Positions 32,649 to 42,029 of a DNA stretch of 64,000 nucleotides are shown one piece after another. Within the stretch, counting starts at the first letter, position 1. Each line of letters opens with the position of its first letter. Source of the DNA: Sphingosinicella sp942492965 (GTDB lineage: Bacteria > Pseudomonadota > Alphaproteobacteria > Sphingomonadales > Sphingomonadaceae); the NCBI GenBank assembly GCA_942492965.1, contig OW818656.1, forward strand, positions 3,286,001 to 3,350,000, read 5' to 3'. Both the position numbers and the translations under genes were made by a program. The notes beneath the pieces are model-generated. The model was not told where the DNA came from. It saw nothing but the letters and a program-made list of their open reading frames with translations, and made no database searches.

Positions 32649-34019
32649 ATGAACGGTACGATCGTCTGGCTCCGCGAGGATCTCCGCCTCGCCGACCAGC
32701 CCGCCTTTGCCGCCGCGGCGCGCGAGGGCGAGGTGATTCCCGTCTATGTCCTCGACGACGAAACGCCCCGCCACCGCCGCCTCGGCGGCGCGCAGCGCTG
32801 GTGGCTGCACCACAGTCTCGCCAGCCTCGATGCCGATCTCCGCAAGCGCGGCTCCCGCCTCATCCTGCGTCGCGGCGTCGCGGCGGACGTGCTCGCCGAT
32901 CTCGCCGCGGAAACCGGCGCGCGGCGGGTCCACGCGCTGCGCCACTACGCGCCGTGGTGGCGCAATGCGGAGCGCGCGCTCGCCGACAAGGTCGATCTCG
33001 TCCTCCACGACGGCGTCTGTCTGCTGCCGCCCGGCGAGGTGCGGACAGGGGCGGGCGATCTCTACAAGATCTTCACGCCGTTCTGGCGCGCCCTCCGCGA
33101 CCGGATGCCCCCCGCCGCATCAATCCCGGCACCCGGGCGCTTCACGGCGCCGGAAGATTGGCCCGCGTCCGACACGCTGGGGGACTGGGCGCTGCTACCG
33201 ACTCGGCCCGACTGGGCCGGCGGTTTCCACGTCTGGACGCCCGGCGAAGCCGGCGCAAATGCGAGACTGGAGGCCTTCCTGCCGAACGTCGCCGCTTACG
33301 ACGCCACGCGGAACCTGCCGTCGGAGCAGGGCGTCTCGTATTTGTCGCCGCATCTTCACTTCGGCGAAATTTCCGTCGCCGAGGTCTGGCGCCGCGCCGC
33401 CGCCCGGCCCGGCGCGGAGCCGTTTCTGCGCGAGCTTGCCTGGCGAGACTATGCACAAAACGTCATCCTCGCCCGCCCGGATTATGGTAAGGCAAACGGC
33501 CTGCCGGCGTTCGATCCGTTCCCTTGGCGCGACATGGGGGACCCCGGCGTCGCTGCGGATTTCCGCGCCTGGTGCCGGGGCGAGACGGGCTACCCGATCG
33601 TCGATGCCGGGATGCGCGAGCTCTGGGCGACGGGCTGGATGCACAACCGCGTGCGGATGATCGCGGCCAGTTTCCTCGTGAAGCACCTCCTCATCGACTG
33701 GCGCGAGGGCGAGCGCTGGTTCTGGGACACGCTCGTCGATGCAGACTATGGCAGCAACAGCGTCAACTGGCAGTGGACGGCGGGTACGGGCATCGATGCC
33801 AACATGTTCGTCCGCATCATGGCGCCGCTCACCCAGTCCGAAAAGTTCGGCGCTGGCGACTATATCCGCCGCTGGGTGCCCGAACTTTCGGGCCTGGACG
33901 ATGCCGTGATCCACGATCCGGAGGAACACGAAGCAAGGCCCGCCGCGTATCCCGCAAAACGCATCGGGCACCGCGCGGCGCGGGAGCGTGCGCTCGCGGC
34001 ACTCTCCACGATTCGCTAG
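32649..34019 (+). CDS. phrB: Deoxyribodipyrimidine photolyase
   Basis: 456 residues. N-terminal alpha/beta antenna domain (IVWLREDLRLADQPAF) and C-terminal FAD domain with WMHNRVRMIAASFLVKHLLIDWREGERWFWDTLVDADYGSNSVNWQW, the hallmark CPD photolyase motif. Repairs UV-induced pyrimidine dimers using blue light. cfa follows after 50 bp. Confidence 0.93.
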   Translation: MNGTIVWLREDLRLADQPAFAAAAREGEVIPVYVLDDETPRHRRLGGAQRWWLHHSLASLDADLRKRGSRLILRRGVAADVLADLAAETGARRVHALRHYAPWWRNAERALADKVDLVLHDGVCLLPPGEVRTGAGDLYKIFTPFWRALRDRMPPAASIPAPGRFTAPEDWPASDTLGDWALLPTRPDWAGGFHVWTPGEAGANARLEAFLPNVAAYDATRNLPSEQGVSYLSPHLHFGEISVAEVWRRAAARPGAEPFLRELAWRDYAQNVILARPDYGKANGLPAFDPFPWRDMGDPGVAADFRAWCRGETGYPIVDAGMRELWATGWMHNRVRMIAASFLVKHLLIDWREGERWFWDTLVDADYGSNSVNWQWTAGTGIDANMFVRIMAPLTQSEKFGAGDYIRRWVPELSGLDDAVIHDPEEHEARPAAYPAKRIGHRAARERALAALSTIR

Positions 34020-34069
34020 GCTTTGAATTCGCTTGGAAATGCCGCATACTCACCGCCGGGGAGAGACGG

Positions 34070-35332
34070 ATGGCGACACATCCGGAAACGCGCGGCGCGC
34101 GCGTCGTCGAAGCAGACCGCCGGTTCTGGGTCGGCGGCCTTCCCGCACGATTGTTCGCCGGCAGCCGCCAGCACCTCATCGACCGCGTCGACGCCGGGCT
34201 TGCTCGCGGCACGCTGACGCTTGTCGAGCCGGATGGCCGCGTGCAGCGGCTCGGTGGGCGTGCCCCGGGTCCGCACGCGGAGCTTCGCCTCAACAACTGG
34301 CGTCCGTTCCTGCGGCTTGCGGCGGGCGGATCGGCGGGGTGGGCGCGTGCGTATTTCGACGGGGACTGGGCAAGCCCAGACGTTCCCGCTTTCTTCGAAG
34401 TGATGATGCTGAACCGGCGCGAGCTTGGCAGCACCGGGCGCGGCGCGCTTCCGGGGCGCCTGTTCAACCGGCTGATGCGGGCGCTGCAGGCGAACACGCT
34501 CACCGGCGCGCGCCGCAACATCCAGTTCCACTACGATCTCGGCAACGATTTCTACGCCGCCTGGCTGGACGAGACGATGGCATACTCGTCGGCGATCTTC
34601 GGCACGCCGGAGGAATCGCTCGCCGAGGCGCAGCGCCGCAAGGTCCGCGTGCTGCTCGACCGGCTGGAGATGAAGCCGGGCGAGCGCCTGCTGGAAATCG
34701 GCTGCGGCTGGGGCGGCCTCGCCGAGATCGCGGCGAAGGAATACGGCGTCCACGTCACCGGCATCACCCTCAGCCAGGAGCAGCTGGAGTATGGGCAGCG
34801 CCGGATGGCGACCGCGGGGCTTTCAGACCGCGTCGACCTGCGCATCGCTGATTACCGCGAGGATATTGGACGTTTCGATCACATGGCGTCGGTGGAGATG
34901 TTCGAGGCGGTGGGTGCGCGCTACTGGAAGACCTTCATGCGCTCCGCCTTCCGCGCCCTGAAACCGGGCGGACGCGCGGCGATGCAGGTCATCACCATCG
35001 ACGAAGCGGTGTTCCCCGCCTACCGCTCGGGCGCGGACTTCATCCAGACCTATATCTTCCCCGGCGGCATCCTCCCCAGCGAGCCGCGCTTGCGGACGTC
35101 GGCGGAAAACGCGGGCTTCCGGTGGGAAGGCGCGGAGGCGTTCGGGCAGCACTATGCCGAAACGCTCCGCCAATGGCGCCTTCGCTACGATGCCGCACGG
35201 CACGAAGGCCGCCTCCCGCCTGGGTTCGACGCCGCCTTCGATACGATCTGGCGCTACTACCTGATGTATTGCGAAGGCGGTTTCCGGTCAGGCGGGATCG
35301 ACGTCGTGCAGACGCTCTTGAAGCGGCCCTGA
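34070..35332 (+). CDS. cfa: Cyclopropane-fatty-acyl-phospholipid synthase
   Basis: 420 residues. SAM-binding motif LLEIGCGWGGLAEIAAKEYG with GITLSQEQ, and the FHYDLGNDFYAAWLDETMAYSSAIF and FIQTYIFPGGILPS motifs of the family. Methylenates unsaturated acyl chains of membrane lipids. GGGGAGAGACGG precedes the ATG, which settles this start over a longer frame. It is probably co-expressed with phrB. Confidence 0.92.
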   Translation: MATHPETRGARVVEADRRFWVGGLPARLFAGSRQHLIDRVDAGLARGTLTLVEPDGRVQRLGGRAPGPHAELRLNNWRPFLRLAAGGSAGWARAYFDGDWASPDVPAFFEVMMLNRRELGSTGRGALPGRLFNRLMRALQANTLTGARRNIQFHYDLGNDFYAAWLDETMAYSSAIFGTPEESLAEAQRRKVRVLLDRLEMKPGERLLEIGCGWGGLAEIAAKEYGVHVTGITLSQEQLEYGQRRMATAGLSDRVDLRIADYREDIGRFDHMASVEMFEAVGARYWKTFMRSAFRALKPGGRAAMQVITIDEAVFPAYRSGADFIQTYIFPGGILPSEPRLRTSAENAGFRWEGAEAFGQHYAETLRQWRLRYDAARHEGRLPPGFDAAFDTIWRYYLMYCEGGFRSGGIDVVQTLLKRP

Positions 35333-35395
35333 AAGCGCTTCCCAAATAGGGAAAGTCGTGGGACGAACCCCCGTGCTCTTTGAAAGCCGGGGTCG

Positions 35396-36373
35396 TTATG
35401 CGTTTGCGAAGCCGGTCAGTCTCTGTCGGATGATCGCGTCCGCTTCGGCCATGATGCGGTCGATCAAGTCCTTGCAGCTCGGAATATCGTGGATCAATCC
35501 CGCGACCATGCCGCAGCTCCACGCGCCCGCATCCATGTCGCCATCCTTCATGATGCGCGGGTAGACGCCGGCGACTTCCTCGATGATGTCCTCGAACTTC
35601 AGGTTTGCGCCCAGCTGTTTCTCCTTTTCGAGCAGGCGATCGACAGCGGCGTTGTGGAGCACGCGCTCGGTGTTGCGCAGCGGGCGCATGACGAGGCGCG
35701 TATCAAGCTCGCTCGCGGCGATGAGCGCCTGCTTCACCTTTTCATGCACCGGTGCTTCCTTGGTGGCGATGAAGCGCGTGCCCATGTTCATGCCCTCGGC
35801 ACCGAGCGCGAGCGCGGCGACGAGGCTGCGCCCGTCCGCCATGCCGCCTGAAGCGACGAACGGAATTTCAAGCTCCTCCGCGGCGCGCGGCAGCAGGATG
35901 AAGTTGGGCACGTCGTCCTCGCCCGGATGCCCGCCGCACTCGAAGCCATCCACCGAAACCGCGTCGCAGCCGATCGACTGCGCCTTCAGCGAGTGCCGCA
36001 CGGAGGTGCATTTATGGATCACCTTGATGCCTGCGTCCTTGAAATAGGGGAGCACCTGCTGCGGGTTGTTTCCCGCCGTTTCGACCGCCTTGACGCCGCC
36101 TTCGATGATCGCGCGCACGTAACCGGGGTAGTCGGGCGTGTTGACGACCGGGAGGAAGGTGAGGTTCACGCCGAAGGGCTTGTCGGTCATGTCGCGGCAG
36201 CGTGCGATTTCGTTGGCGAGGTCGGCGGGGGTGCGCTGCGTGAGCCCGGTGATGATGCCAAGGCCCCCGGCATTGGAGACGGCGGCGGCCATTTCCGCGA
36301 AACCGACGAAGTGCATACCGCCCTGAATGATCGGGTGCTGGATGCCAAAAAGCTCGGTGATGCGTGTTTTCAT
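35396..36373 (-). CDS. Nitronate monooxygenase-like (NPD) flavoprotein 1
   Basis: 325 residues. FMN TIM barrel with IIQGGM near the start, GCDAVSVDGFECGGHPGEDD, IPFVASGGMADGRSLVAALALGAEGMNMGTRFIAT. Oxidises alkyl nitronates; members also act as enoyl reductases, so the substrate is open. A second, divergent family member is at 43.6 kb. Confidence 0.85.
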   Translation of the reverse strand: MKTRITELFGIQHPIIQGGMHFVGFAEMAAAVSNAGGLGIITGLTQRTPADLANEIARCRDMTDKPFGVNLTFLPVVNTPDYPGYVRAIIEGGVKAVETAGNNPQQVLPYFKDAGIKVIHKCTSVRHSLKAQSIGCDAVSVDGFECGGHPGEDDVPNFILLPRAAEELEIPFVASGGMADGRSLVAALALGAEGMNMGTRFIATKEAPVHEKVKQALIAASELDTRLVMRPLRNTERVLHNAAVDRLLEKEKQLGANLKFEDIIEEVAGVYPRIMKDGDMDAGAWSCGMVAGLIHDIPSCKDLIDRIMAEADAIIRQRLTGFANA

Positions 36374-36461
36374 CAAGTCCTCCTCGTGTTTGTCGGGAGA
36401 ATATGACTTTTAGATATATACGAGCAAGCCACGATTTTGGACAGGCGCGGGTGGAGCTGGA

Positions 36462-37817
36462 TCAGTCCTCGGTAACGGCGGTGTCGTCGCCCGGACCGGC
36501 GGCGGGGTCGGGCTTGGCCGCGATCGGAAGCGGCGGTCCCGCGAGCGCGGCGGCGAGCGCGGCACGGTCGAGTTCGCCTTCCCACCGCGCAACGACGATC
36601 GTCGCCACGGCATTCCCCACGAAGTTGGTAAGCGCGCGGCATTCGCTCATGAAGCGGTCGATCCCGAGGATAAGCGCCATGCCCGCGACCGGAACGCTCG
36701 GCACCACCGAAAGCGTTGCGGCGAGCGTGATGAAGCCTGCGCCGGTGATACCCGCGGCGCCCTTCGAACTCAGCATCGCCACGAGCAGCAGCAGCACCTG
36801 TTCTTCAAGGCTGAGATCGATATTGAGCGCCTGCGCAATGAACAGCGCGGCCATCGTCATGTAGATGTTGGTGCCATCGAGATTGAACGAATAGCCGGTC
36901 GGAACGACAAGCCCGACCACCGATTTGGAAGCGCCCGCGCGCTCCATCTTGGCGATCAGGCTGGGAAGGGCGGCTTCCGAACTCGACGTGCCGAGCACGA
37001 GCAACAGCTCTTCCTTCAGGTAGCGGATCAGCTTCAGGATCGAGAAGCCGTTCGCGACGCCGACCAGCCCGAGCACGCCGAGCACGAACAGCAGCGAGGT
37101 GAGGTAGAAGGTCGCGATCAGGGCAGCGAGATTCGCCACCGTGCCGATACCGTAGGCGCCGATCGTGAAGGCAAATGCGCCGAATGCGCCGATGGGCGCG
37201 GCTTTCATCAGGATGCCGACCAGCCGGAACACAGTGGCGCCGAGCGCTTCAAGAAAGCTGACGACCGGCGCGCCGATGTCGCCGACAAGTGTGAGCGCGA
37301 TGCCGAACAGGATGGAGACGAACAGCACCTGCAGGATGTCGCCCTCCACGAAACCGCTGACGAGCGTGTTGGGGATGATGTGCATCAGGAACCCGACGAT
37401 GCTGCTGTCGTGTGCCGCGGTCGAATATTGCGCCACTGCGCCGCCGTCGAGCGTCGCGGGGTCGATGTTGAGCCCGCGCCCCGGCTGGATGACGTTGGCG
37501 ACGATGAGGCCCACGATGAGCGCGAGCGTCGAGAAGACGAGGAAGTAGATGAAGGCCTTCGCCGCCACGCGCCCGACCCGCCCGAGGTCGCGCATCCCGG
37601 CGATGCCGGTCACGATGGTGAGGAAGATGACCGGGCCGATGATCATCTTGACGAGCTTGATGAAGGCATCGCCGAGCGGTTTCAGGCTTTCGCCGAATTC
37701 CGGCCAGATGTGGCCGATCGTGCCGCCGAGCACGATGGCGAGGAGAACCTGGAAATAGAGGTGCGCGTAGAATGGGCGCCCCACTGCCGGAGTCGAAACC
37801 GATGGCGGCTGGATCAA
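36462..37817 (-). CDS. dctA: C4-dicarboxylate:cation symporter
   Basis: 451 residues, about eight membrane spans plus re-entrant loops. Family motifs GTSSSEAALPSLIAKMERAG and PTGYSFNLDGTNIYMTMAALFIAQA, which hold the substrate and cations. Takes up succinate, fumarate or malate (or an amino-acid analogue) with protons or sodium. Confidence 0.9.
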   Translation of the reverse strand: MIQPPSVSTPAVGRPFYAHLYFQVLLAIVLGGTIGHIWPEFGESLKPLGDAFIKLVKMIIGPVIFLTIVTGIAGMRDLGRVGRVAAKAFIYFLVFSTLALIVGLIVANVIQPGRGLNIDPATLDGGAVAQYSTAAHDSSIVGFLMHIIPNTLVSGFVEGDILQVLFVSILFGIALTLVGDIGAPVVSFLEALGATVFRLVGILMKAAPIGAFGAFAFTIGAYGIGTVANLAALIATFYLTSLLFVLGVLGLVGVANGFSILKLIRYLKEELLLVLGTSSSEAALPSLIAKMERAGASKSVVGLVVPTGYSFNLDGTNIYMTMAALFIAQALNIDLSLEEQVLLLLVAMLSSKGAAGITGAGFITLAATLSVVPSVPVAGMALILGIDRFMSECRALTNFVGNAVATIVVARWEGELDRAALAAALAGPPLPIAAKPDPAAGPGDDTAVTED

Positions 37818-37831
37818 GGGCTCTCTCCGGG

Positions 37832-37905
37832 TGGAGCGGGTGAAGGGAATCGAACCCTCGTCGTAAGCTTGGGAAGCTTCTGCTCTACCATTGAGCTACA
37901 CCCGC
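37832..37905 (-). tRNA. tRNA-Gly (CCC)
   Basis: 74 nt including encoded CCA. Acceptor GCGGGTG / CACCCGC, D arm GCTC/GAGC, anticodon loop TTCCCAA giving CCC, T arm with GGTTCGATTCC. Reverse strand, between dctA and metZ. Confidence 0.95.
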
Positions 37906-37983
37906 ACGCCGCCCATTTGAATGGCGCGCCTGCGCTGGTCAAGAGGCGTTGACGCGGACGCGCGCGGCTGCGATGCACGCGCC

Positions 37984-39192
37984 ATGAAACGGATGAGCGG
38001 AGCAAACAGGGAAGAAACCAAAGGCTGGCGTCCGGCCACGCGCGCCGTGCGCGGTGGCACGATGCGCAGCGAGTTTGGTGAGACGTCGGAGGCGATCTTC
38101 CTGACATCCGGCTATTGCTACGACGACGCCGAGACGGTGGCGGCGCGCTTCCGGGGTGACGAGAAGGGCATGACCTACTCGCGCCTGCAGAACCCGACCG
38201 TGGCGATGTTCGAGGAACGGCTGCGGCTCATCGAGGGTGCCGAGGCGTGCCGCGCGATGGCAAGCGGCATGGCCGCGATGACGGCGGCGCTGCTCTCGCA
38301 GCTGCGCGCGGGCGATCATGTCGTCGCGGGCCGCGCGCTGTTCGGCTCCTGCCGCTGGCTCGTCGATTCGCTGCTCCCGAAGTTCGGCGTCGAGACCACG
38401 GTGGTCGACGGGCGCGAGGTCGCTGACTGGAAGGCGGCGGTGCGTCCGAACACCAAGCTGTTCTTCATGGAAACGCCCGCGAACCCGACGCTCGATATCT
38501 GCGACATCCGCGCCATTTCGGACATCGCGCACGATGCCGGTGCGGTCGTCGTGGTGGACAATGCCTTTGCGACTCCCGTCCTCCAGCGCCCGCTCGAATT
38601 CGGCGCGGACATCGTGGCCTATTCGGCGACGAAGATGCTCGACGGGCAGGGCCGCGTGCTCGCGGGCGCCGTGCTCGGCTCGGAAGAGTTCATCGAAGGC
38701 GACCTACTCGCTTTCACCCGCAACACGGGTCCGACGCTCTCCGCGTTCAACGCCTGGGTGGTGCTGAAGGGCCTCGAAACGCTCGAGCTTCGCATGGCGA
38801 AGCAGTGTGAGAACGCGCTCGCGGTCGCCCGCTTCCTCGACGCGCGCGTGCCGCGCCTGCTCTATCCCGCGCTACCGTCGCACCCGCAGCACAACCTCGC
38901 GATGGCGCAGATGTCGGGCGGCGGCACGATCATGAGCCTGTTCGTCGCCGACGGGCGCAAACAGGCGCATGGGCTCCTGGACGCGCTCAGCCTCGTCGAT
39001 ATCTCGAACAACATCGGCGACTCCCGCACGCTGATGACGCACCCCGCCTCGACGACGCACGCCGGCCTCGACGAGAAGGTACGCGAGGAGATGGGCGTCA
39101 CGGAGTCGATGCTGCGCCTCTCCGTAGGGCTCGAAGACCCGGCCGACGTGATCGATGATCTCGACCGGGCGCTCTCGGCGGTGGGGTTGTGA
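37984..39192 (+). CDS. metZ: O-succinylhomoserine sulfhydrylase
   Basis: 402 residues from ATG 37984 (37993 possible). Cys/Met-metabolism PLP enzyme with SRLQNPT, FFMETPANPTLDICDI, YSATKMLDGQGR (PLP lysine) and MTHPASTTHAGL. Makes homocysteine directly from succinylhomoserine and sulfide. The close resemblance to MetZ supports this over cystathionine synthase. apaG starts within its stop (GTGA). Confidence 0.88.
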   Translation: MKRMSGANREETKGWRPATRAVRGGTMRSEFGETSEAIFLTSGYCYDDAETVAARFRGDEKGMTYSRLQNPTVAMFEERLRLIEGAEACRAMASGMAAMTAALLSQLRAGDHVVAGRALFGSCRWLVDSLLPKFGVETTVVDGREVADWKAAVRPNTKLFFMETPANPTLDICDIRAISDIAHDAGAVVVVDNAFATPVLQRPLEFGADIVAYSATKMLDGQGRVLAGAVLGSEEFIEGDLLAFTRNTGPTLSAFNAWVVLKGLETLELRMAKQCENALAVARFLDARVPRLLYPALPSHPQHNLAMAQMSGGGTIMSLFVADGRKQAHGLLDALSLVDISNNIGDSRTLMTHPASTTHAGLDEKVREEMGVTESMLRLSVGLEDPADVIDDLDRALSAVGL

Positions 39193-39596
39193 AGGAGTTC
39201 TTCGCAGCCTCTGCGACGACCGCCGGTGTCACCGTGCGTGCGAACCCGTCCTATTTGCCGGAGCGTTCACTGCCGGAGCGGGACCATTATGTGTGGACCT
39301 ATCACATCCGCATCGAAAACGGCCGCGCCGCGCCCGTGCAGCTCATCAGCCGCCATTGGATCATAACGGACGGTACGGGCAACGTTCATGAGGTTCGCGG
39401 CGCGGGCGTCGTCGGCGCGCAGCCGGTGATCGCGCCGGGCGAGGCTTACGACTACGTCTCTGCCTGCCCGCTCGAAACGCCGATGGGCACGATGGCGGGC
39501 TCGTTTCAGATGCTGGACGAAAAGGGGCAGGGCTTCGACGCCGCGATCCCGCTGTTCCTGCTCACGAGCCCGGCGGCGGCCGGCGCCGCCCACTGA
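39189..39596 (+). CDS. apaG: ApaG protein
   Basis: 135 residues with the ApaG beta-sandwich motifs (YVWTYHIRIEN, LISRHWIITDGTG, VRGAGVVGAQPVIAPGEAYDYVSACPLETPMGTMAGSFQM). Linked to Co/Mg resistance and, in eukaryotes, F-box proteins; its bacterial role is poorly defined. GTG start inside the metZ stop. Confidence 0.92.
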   Translation: MKEFFAASATTAGVTVRANPSYLPERSLPERDHYVWTYHIRIENGRAAPVQLISRHWIITDGTGNVHEVRGAGVVGAQPVIAPGEAYDYVSACPLETPMGTMAGSFQMLDEKGQGFDAAIPLFLLTSPAAAGAAH

Positions 39597-39983
39597 TCAG
39601 CAGTCGCCGACGCGCTTGAATTCTTGACGTACCGCGAACGGCTCGCGGCCGCGAATGCCCTGCGCGTCGATCGTGAAGTGGTTGCGGTTGTCCTTCACGA
39701 TGGTCGTGCGGCCGCTGCCGAGGCCGCGACAGCTGTAGGCGACCGTAGCGCGTTCAGCGGTATCCTCGACGATGGTGTGGACGCAGCTCTTGCCGTCCGC
39801 GGCTTCAAGGCCGACGTGCATTAGCGATTCCGGCGACATGACGCAACGGTTGGCGCCGCCCGAGACGCTGTACGAGCCCGGCTGAAAATCACCGCCACCG
39901 AACAGCGACAGCGTAACGGGCTGCGCGAACGCCGCCGTAGCCGCCACAAGGGCACCACCAGCAAGAACCAGACTCCGGCGCAT
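39597..39983 (-). CDS. DUF3617-like exported protein
   Basis: 128 residues, signal MRRSLVLAGGALVAATAAFA. Two disulfide candidates (NRCVMSPES, KSCVHTIV, YSCRGLG, GDC). Resembles DUF3617 periplasmic proteins. It adjoins apaG end to end. Function unknown. Confidence 0.65.
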   Translation of the reverse strand: MRRSLVLAGGALVAATAAFAQPVTLSLFGGGDFQPGSYSVSGGANRCVMSPESLMHVGLEAADGKSCVHTIVEDTAERATVAYSCRGLGSGRTTIVKDNRNHFTIDAQGIRGREPFAVRQEFKRVGDC

Positions 39984-40069
39984 GAGCGCGTAACTCCCTG
40001 TCAAATCTCCGGCGATCCGGAGATAGTCACACCATAAGAATGATAGATGAATAAGGCATATCCGGGACG

Positions 40070-40996
40070 TTAATCCCCCATTTCAATTGGGAAGAGGCGC
40101 GAGCAGAACTCGCAGTTTACATCGATCGTCCCTGCCGGGCCGCGCATTTCGGCAAGTTCTTCGGCCGGGAAGCGGCTGAGCACCTCGCGGAAGTGCTGCA
40201 CCGTGCAGCGGCAGCCGCGTGTGAGCCCGATAGGCGGCGAGACGCGGACCTCGTCCTCGTTGAACAGCCGCCAGAGCACGGTTTCCTCGCTCAGATGGCT
40301 GTCGGTCAGCTCCGTGTTGGTGATCGTGGAGGCAAGCGCGAGCACATGCTCCCAGTCCTGATTGTCGGTGCGCGCGGCGAGGCGCGGGCCGCCTGTTTCG
40401 CCGTGGGGGAGGTGCTGGACGAGAAGGCCGCCGGCTTCCCATGTGCCGTCCTCGGCCTGCCGCACCGCGCCGCGCACGAGTGTCGGCACCTGCTCCGAAT
40501 CGGTGAAATAGCGCTCCACCGCATGGCAGAGCGTGTCACCTTCCAGCGGCACGATGCCTTGATAGCGCTCGTCGGCGGCGCTCTGTTCGATGGTGATGGC
40601 GAGGTAGCCCGTGCCAAACAGGTCCGGCAGCAGAGCGCCAGGCGCGATCTCGCCGAGCCGCTCCGCATCGAAGCGGAGGTAGCCGCGGATTTCGCCGGCG
40701 CGGTAGTCGCAGACGAGAAGATCGATCGGCCCGCCCTTCGACTGCGCCTGCACGGTGGTTTGGCCCTCGCCCTTCTGCACGGTGGTGCCGATGAGCACGG
40801 TGAGAATCAGCGCCTCGCCGAGCAGCTGACAGAGCGGGGCGGGGTAGTCGTGCGCGCCGAGGATCGCGGCGAGCGCGGGGCCGAGCCGCGCCACGCGCCC
40901 GCGCGCGCTCCGCGCCGGGATCGTGAACGGCAGCACGCGCCCCGTTTGCGGCGCGCCTGCAGAGCCGTTGCCGTTCAGCTGAGCGTGTTCAGACAC
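40070..40996 (-). CDS. hslO: Redox-regulated chaperone Hsp33
   Basis: 308 residues. Conserved N-terminal core (ALILTVLIGTTVQKGEGQTTVQAQ, GPIDLLVCDY) and C-terminal zinc cysteines CRC ... CEFC. A holdase activated by disulfide formation under oxidative and heat stress. GTG start at 40996 overlaps the argF end by 22 bp, so the two are probably coupled. Confidence 0.88.
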   Translation of the reverse strand: MSEHAQLNGNGSAGAPQTGRVLPFTIPARSARGRVARLGPALAAILGAHDYPAPLCQLLGEALILTVLIGTTVQKGEGQTTVQAQSKGGPIDLLVCDYRAGEIRGYLRFDAERLGEIAPGALLPDLFGTGYLAITIEQSAADERYQGIVPLEGDTLCHAVERYFTDSEQVPTLVRGAVRQAEDGTWEAGGLLVQHLPHGETGGPRLAARTDNQDWEHVLALASTITNTELTDSHLSEETVLWRLFNEDEVRVSPPIGLTRGCRCTVQHFREVLSRFPAEELAEMRGPAGTIDVNCEFCSRLFPIEMGD

Positions 40997-41904
40997 CAGA
41001 GAAGGATCGCTTTCTGTGCATGTACGCGGTTCTCGGCCTCGTCCCAAACCGCCGACTGCGGCCCGTCCATCACCGCATCGACGACTTCCTCTCCGCGGTG
41101 CGCGGGAAGGCAGTGCAGGAAGATCGCGGAGGGTTTCGCCTTGGCCATCAGCGCTTCGGTCACCTGATACGGCCCCATCGCGACCATGCGCGCCGAGGCG
41201 CCCGACTGGCCCATTGAGACCCACGTGTCGGTGACGACGACGTCCGCGCCAGCGACTGCCGCCTCCGGGTTGCGTTCGACGACGATGCGCGCGCCGCGCG
41301 CCTCCGCGCGGGCGACGACGGCGTCGTCGGGGTCGTAGGCGGCGGGAACTGAAAGCCGCATTTCAAAACCGAGCAGACCCGCCGCTTCGATCAGCGACTG
41401 GCAGACGTTGTTGCCGTCGCCGAGCCACGTCCACACCGTTCCCGTGACGCTGCGGCCGAGGCGTTCCTCCACGGTCATCAGATCGGCGACGATCTGGCAG
41501 GGGTGGCCGCTGTCGGTCAGCATGTTGATCACCGGCACGCTGCTGGCGGCAGCGAGCGCTTCGACCTTGTCATGGCCGTTGGTGCGCAGCGAAATGGCAT
41601 CGACGAAGCGGGAGAGGACACGCGCGGTGTCCTCGATCGTCTCGCCGCGGCCGAGTTGCATGTCTGCCGCGGAGAGAATCATCGCCGAGCCGCCGAGCTG
41701 GCGCATCGCCATGTCGAAGGAGACGCGCGTGCGGGTCGAGGACTTCTCGAAGATCGCCGCGAGCATGTGGCCGCTGAGCGGTGCGTCGTCGTCTGCTGCA
41801 CCCTTGGGGCGACCGGCGCGCGCCTGCTTGCGGCGCTTCGCCTCGTCGAGGATCAGCCGCAGGGCGTCGGCGCCCGTGCTTTCGAGATCGAGAAAATGCC
41901 GCAT
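40975..41904 (-). CDS. argF: Ornithine carbamoyltransferase
   Basis: 309 residues. Carbamoyl-phosphate motif SSTRTRVSF, ornithine loop and HCLPAHRGEEV with its active-site Cys. Makes citrulline for arginine synthesis. First gene of a two-gene set with hslO. Confidence 0.93.
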   Translation of the reverse strand: MRHFLDLESTGADALRLILDEAKRRKQARAGRPKGAADDDAPLSGHMLAAIFEKSSTRTRVSFDMAMRQLGGSAMILSAADMQLGRGETIEDTARVLSRFVDAISLRTNGHDKVEALAAASSVPVINMLTDSGHPCQIVADLMTVEERLGRSVTGTVWTWLGDGNNVCQSLIEAAGLLGFEMRLSVPAAYDPDDAVVARAEARGARIVVERNPEAAVAGADVVVTDTWVSMGQSGASARMVAMGPYQVTEALMAKAKPSAIFLHCLPAHRGEEVVDAVMDGPQSAVWDEAENRVHAQKAILLWCLNTLS

Positions 41905-41956
41905 CGCCCTTCAAACCTTCGTTCGTGAATGGCCCCGAAACCGGCCTTCGAAACGG

Positions 41957-41981
41957 AAAAAGGCGGCCAATGCTGACCGCC
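41957..41981 (-). terminator. Probable terminator of the ABC permease transcript
   Basis: On the reverse strand GGCGG, a 10-nt loop, CCGCC is followed by TTTTT. It lies 50 bp after the permease stop and 50 bp before argF. A short stem, so only moderate. Confidence 0.5.
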
Positions 41982-42029
41982 CTTCGGACTTGCGCGCTTC
42001 CATGACCTACGCGGGCCTTCAAGTCAATG

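Noticed and set aside
37906..37983. SAM riboswitch before metZ
   Set aside because: Only 78 bp separate the tRNA and metZ, and no SAM-II or related consensus is visible.
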